Assembly (NCBI GenBank): GCA_029202985.1
Contig: CP119316.1
Location: forward strand, 2,046,001 to 2,110,000
Direction: 5' to 3'
Length of the DNA: 64,000 bases
From: Candidatus Andeanibacterium colombiense
Lineage (GTDB): Bacteria > Pseudomonadota > Alphaproteobacteria > Sphingomonadales > Sphingomonadaceae
The translations under genes and the position numbers were made by a program. The notes beneath the pieces are model-generated. The model was not told the DNA's origin. It searched no databases and worked only from the letters and a program-made list of their open reading frames with translations. Each line of letters begins with the position of its first letter. The stretch's first letter is position 1. Positions 27,007 to 35,027 of the stretch are shown piece after piece.

Positions 27007-27530
27007 TCGATCGTGATCGTCGCCGCGCGGCGGTTCTGCGCCCAGGCCTGCTCGTTCGAGCCGAGCGCCACCGGTCGTTCCTTGCCATAGCTGGCCACGC
27101 TCAAGCGTGAAGCGTCGATGCCCAGGCTGACGAGATAATTCTTGGCCGAATTGGCCCGGCGTTCGCCCAGCGCGATGTTGTAGTCGCGCGTGCCGCGCTC
27201 GTCGCAATGCCCTTCGATCGTCGCGCGCTTGTTCGGATAGCGCATGAGCCACTCGGCCTGGCTGCGGAGCGCAGCGGCGTCGGTCGCGTCGATATCGAAC
27301 TTGTCTGTATCGAAATAGACGACATTGCGGCCGTTCATCCGGCTGAGGAAATCCGCATTGCTGCCGGGCACGATCGTATCCGCCGGGCCGGCGCCGGTAT
27401 CGCCATTATCCGCGACGGTCGCGGGCTGCGGCGGCAACTGGTCGGCGACCCGCTCCTTCTTCGAACAGGCGCCCAGCGCCAACACGGCCGCGAGGCCAGC
27501 GATCTTCAGTCCGGTCTTCACGCCGTTCAT
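27003..27530 (-). CDS. pal: Pal-like OmpA-family peptidoglycan-associated lipoprotein
   Basis: A 175-residue outer-membrane lipoprotein that binds peptidoglycan through an OmpA-type domain. The signal peptide ends in lipobox LGAC with acylated Cys22; a proline-rich linker follows; the OmpA domain (about 70-175) has FDTDKFDID, the family core IEGHCDERGTRDYN near residues 116-129 and ALGERRANSAKNYL. Length and sequence fit Pal. In most proteobacteria pal lies at the end of tolQRAB; here no tol genes are near, so it is either a relocated or second pal. Confidence 0.88.
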   Translation of the reverse strand: MNGVKTGLKIAGLAAVLALGACSKKERVADQLPPQPATVADNGDTGAGPADTIVPGSNADFLSRMNGRNVVYFDTDKFDIDATDAAALRSQAEWLMRYPNKRATIEGHCDERGTRDYNIALGERRANSAKNYLVSLGIDASRLSVASYGKERPVALGSNEQAWAQNRRAATITID

Positions 27531-27670
27531 GATTCAACCCTTCGATTTCGTCCAGGAAGCCCAATCTAGAGGCGCTCGCGCCGAAACGGTTAGCATGGGT
27601 TTTTTACACTGCCGGCCCGCATCAAAAACCCGTGGAAACGGTCCGCGCCAAACCGCGCTACCCATTGGCC

Positions 27671-27773
27671 GAGCCCCGCGAGAGGGCCCCCAGGTTAATC
27701 CTTGACCCCCCTCGGGATAGCCGGCCGCCTAAGCGCCCAGCGCGGTTCGGCTATCTCCCCTTTCGCGGGGCTC
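27671..27773. other. Structured intergenic region between pal-like gene and kdpE-like gene
   Basis: The 246-base gap at 27531-27776 has no credible ORF. It contains a perfect 11-base inverted repeat GAGCCCCGCGA (27671-27681) / TCGCGGGGCTC (27763-27773) and, inside it, GATAGCCG / CGGCTATC. The arms could close a multi-branched RNA downstream of kdpE on the minus strand or act as a termination structure. There is no T-tract. Nothing identifies a known RNA family. Confidence 0.35.
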
Positions 27774-27776
27774 ACC

Positions 27777-28454
27777 CTACAGCGGCAGCGCGGACAGGCG
27801 GTAACCGACGCCCGGCTCGGTCAGGATCAGCTGCGGTTCCGACGCATCGTATTCGAGCTTCTGGCGCAGCAGCGCGACATAGCTGCGCAAATACTGCCCG
27901 TCCGCATGCGGGTCGTTCCATCCGGCGATCAGCAGCTTGCGGTGGGTGACGACCTGCCCGGCATGGCGGCAGAGGACCTCGAGCAGCGCGAATTCCTTGG
28001 GCGAGAGCCTGATCTCCTCGCCCATCAGCCGCACTTCGCGCCTGGTGGAGTCGACGCTCAGCTGGTCCGACACGAACGCCAGCGGCGCGCCTGCATTCTC
28101 CCGCCGCCGCGCAGCGGCACGGATCCGCGCCAGCAGTTCCTCGATCCCGAAGGGCTTGTTGACGTAATCGTCAGCCCCTTCGTCGAGCGCGCGAACCTTC
28201 TCCGCTTCGAGGTGCCGCGCCGAGAGGATGATCACCGTCGCCTCGGTCAATTGCTTGAGCTTGCCGATGATCTCGATCCCGTCAGCATCTGGCAGCCCGA
28301 GATCGAGCAAGACCAGCTCGAAGTTGCCATGCTCTGCCGCCTGCAGCGCGCTTCCCGCGGAAGCCGCACTGGTTATCGCATGGCCCTGCGACAGCAGCAC
28401 CGGGCCGAGCGCGGTGACGATCGCCGGCTCATCGTCGACCAGCAAGATGTTCAT
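27777..28454 (-). CDS. KdpE-like response regulator
   Basis: A 225-residue OmpR/KdpE-type regulator. The receiver has DDEP at residues 7-10, the phospho-acceptor aspartate in LVLLDLGLPDADG near 52 and lysine in VNKPFG near 103; the C-terminal winged helix includes LSPKEFALLEVLCRHAG and AGWNDPHADGQYLRSYVALLRQKLE, the latter characteristic of KdpE. It overlaps the upstream histidine kinase by four bases. No kdpFABC potassium pump genes are in the window, so its target promoter may be elsewhere. Confidence 0.88.
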   Translation of the reverse strand: MNILLVDDEPAIVTALGPVLLSQGHAITSAASAGSALQAAEHGNFELVLLDLGLPDADGIEIIGKLKQLTEATVIILSARHLEAEKVRALDEGADDYVNKPFGIEELLARIRAAARRRENAGAPLAFVSDQLSVDSTRREVRLMGEEIRLSPKEFALLEVLCRHAGQVVTHRKLLIAGWNDPHADGQYLRSYVALLRQKLEYDASEPQLILTEPGVGYRLSALPL

Positions 28455-29947
28455 TCGTAGTGCCCGATGCAGTCATGCGGGGTAGTCAGCGATGCGGGCA
28501 CAAGCGGCAGTTCGACCACCAGTCTCGCGCCGCGCTGACCGAAATGCGGACTGACGATCGCGATCGTCCCGCCGAATGCCTCGACGAAGCCGTTGGCGAT
28601 GTGCAGGCCGAGCCCGGTCCCTTCACGGTGCTGGCTCGAGCGCGAGCGATAGAATTTGTCGAACACCAGCGTCTGCTCGCCGCGCAGGATGCCCGGGCCG
28701 AAGTCGACCACTTCGAGCACCACCGCCTCGCCCACCCGCGTGAGCACCAGGAACACCGGCCGGTCGCTCGCGCCGTGGAGGATCGCGTTCTCGGCGAGGT
28801 TGAAGATCACCTGTTCGAGCATCGCCGGATTGGCCCGAACCACCGCCGCATCGACGGTGATCTGCTTGGCGATCTCCTGCCCCGGATAGGCTTCGCGGAG
28901 CGAGGCGAGCACCACGCCGAGAATCTCCACCACGTCGACCTCGACGAACAGATAGGCCGGAATGCCCGCCTGGATCCGGCCCATGTCGAGCAGATTTGCG
29001 GTGTAGCGGTTGAGCTTGCCGCATTGCTCGCTGATCGTTGCGAGCATGTCGGCGCGGTCCTTGGGCGAGAGGCGCTGGTCGAACGAGCGCAGGCTGGTCG
29101 CGGCCGCCTCGATCGCGGTCAGCGGGGTGCGCAGATCGTGCGAGACCGACGAGAGGATCGCGGCCTTGAGGTCTTCGGATTTGCGCTGCGCCTCCGTCTC
29201 GGACAGCCGGTCGAGCAGCAAGCAGCGATCGACCGCGAGCCCGAGGATGTTCGCGATGCCCTGCAAATCGAGCGCGCCCGCCGCGGAATCCAGCTGGAAG
29301 CGGACGAAGCCGATCTGCCCGGCCGAGCCATTCAGCGCATAGGCGCTCGAAGTTCCGCCGCGGGTCTCCTCGGCCAGCAACTGGGCCGCGCTCACGGCAG
29401 GGCCGCTGCCGTCCGCTGGGAACAGCAGCCCGTCGCGCAGTACGAAGATATCGAGATCGCGGACCCGTTCGAACGGCAGGCTCGCGCGCGAGATGCGCAG
29501 CACATCGCCGATCGCGATCGCGCGCTGGAGCTCGTCCGACAGGCCGAGCAGATGCGCATTGCGCGCCTCGGCGACGCGCGCGAGGCTGACGCTGTCCTTC
29601 AGCCTTCCGGCCATCGCACCCGACAGCACCGCCGCGATGTTGAACGCGATCAGCGGGATCAACTCGTCCGACGAGGTCACCCCGAAATGGAACAGCGGCT
29701 CGCTGAGGAAGAAATTATAGACGAACGAGGCGGCGACTCCGGCGACCAGCCCCCGTGCGAGACCCGCGCGCCCGCCGATAATCATCACCCCGACGACATA
29801 GACCAGCACCGCGGTGCGCGGCCGGTCCCACACTTGCGCGAAATAGGTTCCCACCGTGGCGACCGCGAAAATCGCCACGTCGAGCGTCAGCGCGCCGAGA
29901 TCGTAGGCATTGCCCGCGCGAGTGCGGATAGTGGAGGGGAGGGCCAT
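28451..29947 (-). CDS. KdpD-like sensor histidine kinase lacking the N-terminal KdpD/UspA part
   Basis: A 498-residue inner-membrane kinase. Four hydrophobic segments in residues about 20-120 match the DUF4118 domain of KdpD; a GAF-like linker follows; HisKA has the phospho-accepting histidine in SSVSHDLRTPLTAIEAA near 275; HATPase has NLAENAILHG near 395 and GTGLGLHIANG near 450. Classical KdpD is near 890 residues with an N-terminal KdpD domain and a UspA-like domain; both are absent here. It is coupled to the KdpE-like regulator. Signal input is therefore likely through the membrane part only. Confidence 0.87.
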   Translation of the reverse strand: MALPSTIRTRAGNAYDLGALTLDVAIFAVATVGTYFAQVWDRPRTAVLVYVVGVMIIGGRAGLARGLVAGVAASFVYNFFLSEPLFHFGVTSSDELIPLIAFNIAAVLSGAMAGRLKDSVSLARVAEARNAHLLGLSDELQRAIAIGDVLRISRASLPFERVRDLDIFVLRDGLLFPADGSGPAVSAAQLLAEETRGGTSSAYALNGSAGQIGFVRFQLDSAAGALDLQGIANILGLAVDRCLLLDRLSETEAQRKSEDLKAAILSSVSHDLRTPLTAIEAAATSLRSFDQRLSPKDRADMLATISEQCGKLNRYTANLLDMGRIQAGIPAYLFVEVDVVEILGVVLASLREAYPGQEIAKQITVDAAVVRANPAMLEQVIFNLAENAILHGASDRPVFLVLTRVGEAVVLEVVDFGPGILRGEQTLVFDKFYRSRSSQHREGTGLGLHIANGFVEAFGGTIAIVSPHFGQRGARLVVELPLVPASLTTPHDCIGHYE

Positions 29948-30012
29948 CGGCTTAGGTTAGCATGGCCGTGGCACGGGGGTGGCTACGGATTTTTTATGCG
30001 GGCGGACTTCGG

Positions 30013-30276
30013 CTATTTAAGCTGGCTGTCCTTGCTGCCCCGCCGGTTGATCCCGGCCACTCGCCGCGCCGCGTCGCGGCCGGATTGGCACGCGACGCAG
30101 GTCCGTGCGCCGGGCAAAGCCTCGCGCCGCGCCGCCGGAATCTCTTCGCCGCACTCGTCGCAATAGAGCGCGCCTTCGCCCGCCGGCATCCCGGCCCGCG
30201 CACGCAGCACGGCGTCCTTCACCGTGTCGTCGATCTGATCCTGCACCGCACCGTCGCGCGTCCATCCGCCTGCCAT
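30013..30276 (-). CDS. DksA/TraR-family C4 zinc-finger protein
   Basis: An 87-residue protein with the DksA/TraR zinc finger CDECGEEIPAARREALPGAR-TCVAC (cysteines near residues 39, 42, 60 and 63). Short DksA relatives bind the RNA polymerase secondary channel and modulate transcription. The coiled-coil tip of full DksA is missing, so its effect may differ. It is the last gene on the minus strand after the SDR gene, with a 52-base gap. Confidence 0.82.
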   Translation of the reverse strand: MAGGWTRDGAVQDQIDDTVKDAVLRARAGMPAGEGALYCDECGEEIPAARREALPGARTCVACQSGRDAARRVAGINRRGSKDSQLK

Positions 30277-30328
30277 AACCGTTCCTTTCGCAGCCTATAT
30301 GGCAACGGACGGCCGAAAAATCAGTGCC

Positions 30329-31129
30329 TCAAATATCGTTGCGGATCGTCGCGAGCGCGCCGCCGTCGATTTCCCACTTCGCCCCGTTGACGTAACTCGC
30401 CTCGTCCGAGAGCAGAAAGCTGACCACGTCGCCGATCTCGCGCGGCTGGCCGACGCGGTTGAGGGTCGCGACTTCACCGAGCTTCTTCATGCCGGCGGCG
30501 ACATCGTCGAACATCTGTTCGAGCATCCCGACCAGCAACGGAGTTTCGATCACACCGGGCATCACGCAGTTCACCCGCACGCCCTTCTGGGCGACTTCCG
30601 AGGCTGCCGTACGGGTCAGGCCGACCGCGCCATGCTTGGCCGCATTGTAGGCGCAGGCGCCCGCGAGGCCGCGCTCGGAGCCGATCGAGGCGGTGTTGAC
30701 CACCGCGCCCGCGCCGCGCCGGACCATGTCGGGCAGCACGAAGCGCAGGCCGAGGAACATGCCGCGCAGATTGACGTGCAGCACCCGGTCGAATTCGGCG
30801 ATGTCGTATTCATGGGTCGGCGCGAGATGGCCTTCGATCCCGGCGTTGTTGAAAAAGCCGTCGACCCGACCCATCGCCTTGAGCGCGGCCTGGGCATAGG
30901 CTTCGACCTGCTTCTCGTCGGCGCAATCGGCGTGCTCGCCATAGACGGTGTAGCCGGCATCGGTGAGCGTCCTGACCCGCTCTTCCAGCTTCGGCCCGTC
31001 GATATCGACCAGCATCACCTGCGCGCCTTCGCGGGCGAGGATTTCCGAGGTCGCATAGCCGATCGCCCCGGCGGCACCGGTGACCAGCATCGTTTTGCCT
31101 TCGTGGCGCCCTGTACGGTTGGTGGTCAT
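30329..31129 (-). CDS. SDR family oxidoreductase
   Basis: A 266-residue classical short-chain dehydrogenase. Cofactor motif TGAAGAIGYATSEI near residues 17-30, DIDG near 43 (suggesting NAD preference), NNAG near 94, catalytic serine in NTASIGSERG near 146, and YxxxK as YNAAK near 160. It should oxidise a secondary alcohol or reduce a ketone. It is coupled to the 71-residue protein gene upstream by ATGA overlap, which in turn is coupled to a flavoprotein gene. Confidence 0.88.
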   Translation of the reverse strand: MTTNRTGRHEGKTMLVTGAAGAIGYATSEILAREGAQVMLVDIDGPKLEERVRTLTDAGYTVYGEHADCADEKQVEAYAQAALKAMGRVDGFFNNAGIEGHLAPTHEYDIAEFDRVLHVNLRGMFLGLRFVLPDMVRRGAGAVVNTASIGSERGLAGACAYNAAKHGAVGLTRTAASEVAQKGVRVNCVMPGVIETPLLVGMLEQMFDDVAAGMKKLGEVATLNRVGQPREIGDVVSFLLSDEASYVNGAKWEIDGGALATIRNDI

Positions 31130-31341
31130 TTCCTGGTTCCTCTCCGAAACGGCATCGTAATCAGGAACAGCACCAGCTGGACGCTGAGCAGCTTGAACGC
31201 CGCGCGCGCCTGTTCCGGGGTGAGCGTGGCGCTCATCGGCATGGTCCCGAAGACCTTGCCCTTGAGCACGAGATCGTTGCCCTTCCGCTCGATCCTGGAG
31301 ACCTGCATCAGTTCGCTCTTGTCGGCGGAGTAGATCTTCAT
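31126..31341 (-). CDS. 71-residue protein with C-terminal membrane helix
   Basis: A small protein of unknown function: a polar beta-rich N-terminal part (MKIYSADKSELMQVSRIERK) and a hydrophobic helix LLSVQLVLFLITMPF near residues 51-65 followed by a basic tail. It overlaps both neighbours by four bases (ATGA on each side), which strongly supports that it is translated and acts with the flavoprotein and the SDR. It may anchor one of them to the membrane. No family is recognised. Confidence 0.78.
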   Translation of the reverse strand: MKIYSADKSELMQVSRIERKGNDLVLKGKVFGTMPMSATLTPEQARAAFKLLSVQLVLFLITMPFRRGTRK

Positions 31342-32900
31342 GCGAGTTTGATCCCGTCGAAATCGATCCCGAGATCTTCGGCCATCACCATCGCGGTCGC
31401 GCGGCCGGCGCCGAACACGCCGCCGCCCGGATGCTGGAACGGGCCGACGAGATAGAGCCCCTCGACCCCCGGCACGCGGTACTGGCCGAGCTCGGGCGTC
31501 GGGCGGTGCGCGCCCGACTGGTAAGTGGTGGTCGCGATGCCGTGGAGATCGCCGCGGAAGAAGCTGGGCGAGGTCCGCTCCATGTCGACCGGGCTATCGC
31601 AGTGATAATCAAGGATCACCTCGGGCACATTTTCTATAAAGTCGCCCATACGAGCGATCATCTGTTCGGCGAATTCGCCCTTGCTCTCGTCCCAGCTGCG
31701 ACCGTCCTTGCGTTCGTAGGGGACGTAATCCCACGCGTGGAAGATCGCCTTGCCAGTGGGGCAGCGCGAGGGATCGTGCTGGGTCAGCTGGCCGACCCCG
31801 ATCAGCGGGGTGGGCGAGAAATTGCCATAACGCAGTTCGTCGAAGGCGCGGCGCATGTCTTCGTAATTGGCCGGCATCAGCTCATACATCACCGCCAAAA
31901 GGTCGCCGGCTTTGAACTTCAACGGCTCCGACAGTGCGGCATGGACCGTGAAGCAGGCGGCCGTGGTGATATGGGTGCGCTTCGCATGCGCGGCCACTAT
32001 CGGCGGCAGCGCGGCGACCATATCTGGGAGGATATGCGGATGGATCGCGCCGATGATCCCTTCGCCGGCCGAATAGCGCGTGCCGTCGTCGAGCACCACT
32101 CCCGTTGCGCGCGTACCGTTGGTCACGATCTCGCGCACCTGCGCATTGTTGACGATTTTGCCGCCGTGATCCTCAATGCAGCGGATCAGCGCATTGGTCA
32201 GACTGCCCGAGCCGCCGACCGGCACGCCGAAGCCGAATTTCTCGAGGAAGCCTAGGAACACATAGGCGCCGATCCCGGTCGCCTTCTCGTCGGGGCTGAC
32301 GAGGTTCTCACCCGCCACGCGCCCGAAGTGGGCCTTGACCTTGTCGTGCTCGAACAATTCTTCCATCAGATCGAAAGTGCTGACCGCCATGGTCCGCATG
32401 ATCTCGCGGCCTTCGGCGCTCTGGTCCATCATCATCGACGAGGCGCCGACCGGCATCGGCGGCGCATAGAGCGAAGCCTGGATCATCGGCAGCCACTCGG
32501 CCGCCTGGCGCGACATTTCGAGGAAAGTGTCGGCATCCTTCGCGCTGAACCGGCGGATCGCTTCCGCCGACTTGGCCGGATCGCGGTAGAGCGGCAGGCT
32601 CGATCCATCTTCCCACACCGACATCATCGGCACATCGGGGCGGACGTATTGCAGCCCGTATTTGCTATGCAGGCCGAGCTCATCGTTCAGCAGCAGCGGA
32701 TTGCCCTGGATGAAGATGTGGCTCATCGAATGCTGATCGTGGCTGAAGCCGGGCAGGGTCAGCTCACGCGTGACCACCCCGCCGCCGAACCATTCGTTGC
32801 GTTCGAGCACGAGCACTGTCTTGCCCGCAACCGCGAGATAGGCCGCGGCAACGAGGCCGTTATGGCCCGAGCCAATCGCGATGATGTCGGCGTCACTCAT
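31338..32900 (-). CDS. FAD-dependent oxidoreductase, phytoene desaturase/carotenoid isomerase-like
   Basis: A 520-residue flavoprotein. The FAD motif AIGSGHNGLVAAAYLAVAG is at residues 6-24, ERNEWFGGGVVTRE near 33-46 matches the phytoene-dehydrogenase-type second motif, and the C-terminal FAD segment is GLYLVGPFQHPGGGVFGAG near 480-498. Such proteins desaturate or isomerise hydrophobic polyene or ring compounds. A good ribosome site (GGGAGAG) precedes the ATG. It heads the three-gene coupled unit with the 71-residue protein and an SDR. No carotenoid synthesis genes are nearby, so a catabolic substrate is more likely. Confidence 0.83.
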   Translation of the reverse strand: MSDADIIAIGSGHNGLVAAAYLAVAGKTVLVLERNEWFGGGVVTRELTLPGFSHDQHSMSHIFIQGNPLLLNDELGLHSKYGLQYVRPDVPMMSVWEDGSSLPLYRDPAKSAEAIRRFSAKDADTFLEMSRQAAEWLPMIQASLYAPPMPVGASSMMMDQSAEGREIMRTMAVSTFDLMEELFEHDKVKAHFGRVAGENLVSPDEKATGIGAYVFLGFLEKFGFGVPVGGSGSLTNALIRCIEDHGGKIVNNAQVREIVTNGTRATGVVLDDGTRYSAGEGIIGAIHPHILPDMVAALPPIVAAHAKRTHITTAACFTVHAALSEPLKFKAGDLLAVMYELMPANYEDMRRAFDELRYGNFSPTPLIGVGQLTQHDPSRCPTGKAIFHAWDYVPYERKDGRSWDESKGEFAEQMIARMGDFIENVPEVILDYHCDSPVDMERTSPSFFRGDLHGIATTTYQSGAHRPTPELGQYRVPGVEGLYLVGPFQHPGGGVFGAGRATAMVMAEDLGIDFDGIKLA

Positions 32901-32917
32901 TATTCTCTCCCTGCTCC

Positions 32918-32999
32918 GTCATTGCGAGCGGAGCGAAGCAATCCAGGGCGGTGTGCTCTGCCCTGGATCGCCGCACGACCTTCGGTCGCTCGCAATGAC
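32918..32999 (-). repeat. 82 bp palindromic repeat, copy 3
   Basis: Ends GTCATTGCGAG/CTCGCAATGAC; the inner arm on the right has diverged to CTGGATCGC. It has the same orientation as copy 1 and lies between the flavoprotein gene and the serine hydrolase gene. Confidence 0.9.
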
Positions 33000-33007
33000 G
33001 AGGGTAT

Positions 33008-34156
33008 TCACAGCATTGCACTCAGCACGAGGTCGGACAGTTTCTGGCAGCGCTCGATATTGCGCGCCTGCGTCATCACCCCGGCGCTGCACAGAGCGAA
33101 GCTGACATCCGCCTGCGGATCGACCCAGAACATCGTGCTGCCCGCGCCGTAATTGCCAAAGGTCTCGGGGCTTGCGAGATTGCCGAACAGATGGTGGAAT
33201 ATCCCGGTGCCGCGCACCTGGAAGCCGATGCCCTGGTTGGCAGGCGGCACTTCCCAGCCGGCGCTTTCGGCCACGCGCTTGTAGAGTTCGTTGGGCATCT
33301 CACCGGTATGAACCTTGCGCGCGAGCCGGAGCATCGCGGGCGACAGGATCCGCACCCCGTCGAGCTCGCCCTCGCGGCGGAGCATTTCGGAGAAGCGGTA
33401 GAGATCGTTGGAGGTCGAGGCGCAGCCGACATGCGGTGCTTCGACTTCGGGATCCTCGAACAGCGCATGGTCGCCGGGAAGATTGCGGCTCAAATGCTGG
33501 ATCGGCACCGTGCCGCGCATATCCGGACGAACGTGGCGCGAAGCGAGATCGGGACGCAGCCCCATCGAGGTGTCGTTCATGCCAAGCCGGGCGAACAGAT
33601 CCTCGTGCAGCAAGGTCTGGTAATTGCGCCCCTTCGGATCGGTGCGGACCAGCGCGGTGCCCATCAGCACATGGTTCACCAGCGGCGAATAATCGCAGCG
33701 GCTGCCCGGCGGCACTTCGCCCGCGACATGCTCGATTGAGGCTTCGAACAGTTCCTGCAGCCGGTCGAGATACATGCCCGGCTTCGGCGTCCACACGCCG
33801 GGCATCCCGGCGGTGTGGGTCAGCAGGTGATAGAAGGTCGCATCCTCGCGCGGGGCGCCGGTAAACTCGGGCAGCACGTCGCGCACCTTGGTGGTCAGCG
33901 CGAAGCGGCCTTCCTCGATCGCCTTCAAGATCAGCACATTGGTGAAGGCCTTGGTGACCGAGAAGATCGAGAACACATTGTCGAGCCGTAGCAGCTTCGC
34001 GCCTTCCGCGTCTTCGGCGCCAAGCGCTTCCTCGAACACTTTCTCGCCGCCGCGTCCGACGGTGAGCACCACGCCGAAGTAATCTCCGCGCGCGATGTCG
34101 GCGAAAATCACTTCGCGCAGGGTGTCCAAACGTTCTTGCCAGACCTCGGCCATCAC
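33008..34156 (-). CDS. Serine hydrolase, beta-lactamase/esterase family
   Basis: A 382-residue protein of the class C beta-lactamase-like fold (family VIII esterases, penicillin-binding-like hydrolases). The nucleophile lies in SxxK as SVTK near residue 67, the second motif is YSP near 160, and the third region is FGNYGAGS near 340. There is no signal peptide, which favours a cytoplasmic esterase acting on small esters over a cell-wall or antibiotic function. It is bracketed by repeat copies 3 and 4 in inverted orientation, giving a one-gene cassette within the minus-strand run. Confidence 0.85.
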   Translation of the reverse strand: MMAEVWQERLDTLREVIFADIARGDYFGVVLTVGRGGEKVFEEALGAEDAEGAKLLRLDNVFSIFSVTKAFTNVLILKAIEEGRFALTTKVRDVLPEFTGAPREDATFYHLLTHTAGMPGVWTPKPGMYLDRLQELFEASIEHVAGEVPPGSRCDYSPLVNHVLMGTALVRTDPKGRNYQTLLHEDLFARLGMNDTSMGLRPDLASRHVRPDMRGTVPIQHLSRNLPGDHALFEDPEVEAPHVGCASTSNDLYRFSEMLRREGELDGVRILSPAMLRLARKVHTGEMPNELYKRVAESAGWEVPPANQGIGFQVRGTGIFHHLFGNLASPETFGNYGAGSTMFWVDPQADVSFALCSAGVMTQARNIERCQKLSDLVLSAML

Positions 34157-34171
34157 ACGTCCTTTTTATTC

Positions 34172-34256
34172 GTCATTGCGAGGGACCGAAGGTCCCGCGG
34201 CAATCCAGGGCGAGGTGCGCAAACGCTCTGGATTGCTTTGCTCCGCTCGCAATGAC
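34172..34256 (+). repeat. 85 bp palindromic repeat, copy 4
   Basis: Same arms as the other copies with a slightly longer left inner segment (GGACCGAAGGTCCCGCG, itself a small hairpin). It has the orientation of copy 2 and sits between the serine hydrolase and the SDR genes. Confidence 0.9.
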
Positions 34257-34274
34257 GGACAGGAAAAATCATCC

Positions 34275-35024
34275 TCACCCCGCCGCGATGATCCCGCCGT
34301 CTATGGCGAGCATGGCCCCGTTCACGAAATCCGCCTCGTCCGAGAGAATGAAGCTGACCGCCCGCGCAACATCCTCGGGCGTGCCGTTGCGGCGCAGCGG
34401 AATGTTCTTCGCGCGCTGTTCGTATTGTTCGGGGGTGACGAAGCCTTCGGTCGCTGGGGTCGGGACCGAGCCGGGTGCGATCGCGTTGACCCTTATGTCG
34501 CGCGGCCCGAGCTCGCCCGCCAACACCTTGGTCAGCCCGGCGATCCCGGCCTTTATCGTGGTATAGGCGCCGGTGTTCGGCCGGCCGCGATAGGCGACCG
34601 GAGAGGAGTAGTTGAGGATATTGCCCGGAGCGTCCTCGTCGCGGAACTGGAGGAAGGCCTGCACCCCCCAGAACACCGACTTGAGCCCGGCGGACAGCAT
34701 CCGGTCGAGCGTTTCCTCGGTCACCGCCTCGATCGGCTCGTAAACCAGCACCGAGGCGTTGTTGACCACCGCCCTGAGCGGCCCGGCATCGTAACGGAAC
34801 GCCTCCGCCGCGGCGAAGAACGCGTCGCGACTGCCGAGATCGCCGCCATAGGCATGCGCCTTGCCGCCCGCCGCGCGGATCGCATCGACTACTGCATGCG
34901 CGGTATCGATATGGATGTCGGCGACCCCCACGATCGCGCCTTCGCCGGCAAGATGCCTGGCAATCCCCGCGCCCAGCCCGCGCCCGGCGCCGGAGATCAG
35001 GATCGGGCGGCCTGCGAACTTCAC
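34275..35024 (-). CDS. SDR family oxidoreductase
   Basis: A 249-residue classical short-chain dehydrogenase. Cofactor motif SGAGRGLGAGIARHL near residues 11-25, ADIHID near 35 (NAD-type acidic residue), NNAS near 88, catalytic serine in NYSSPVAY near 138 and YxxxK as YTTIK near 152-156. It lies three bases after the NTF2-fold gene upstream. With the SDR at 30329 this gives two ketone/alcohol steps in the same run. Confidence 0.9.
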   Translation of the reverse strand: MKFAGRPILISGAGRGLGAGIARHLAGEGAIVGVADIHIDTAHAVVDAIRAAGGKAHAYGGDLGSRDAFFAAAEAFRYDAGPLRAVVNNASVLVYEPIEAVTEETLDRMLSAGLKSVFWGVQAFLQFRDEDAPGNILNYSSPVAYRGRPNTGAYTTIKAGIAGLTKVLAGELGPRDIRVNAIAPGSVPTPATEGFVTPEQYEQRAKNIPLRRNGTPEDVARAVSFILSDEADFVNGAMLAIDGGIIAAG

Positions 35025-35027
35025 GCC

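Noticed and set aside
28460..30166. A 568-residue plus-strand frame over the KdpD-like gene
   Set aside because: Composition is shadow-like and the kinase motifs are in order on the minus strand.
31338..32900. Carotenoid biosynthesis cluster
   Set aside because: Only one phytoene-desaturase-like protein is present; no crtB, crtE, crtY or similar genes are nearby.
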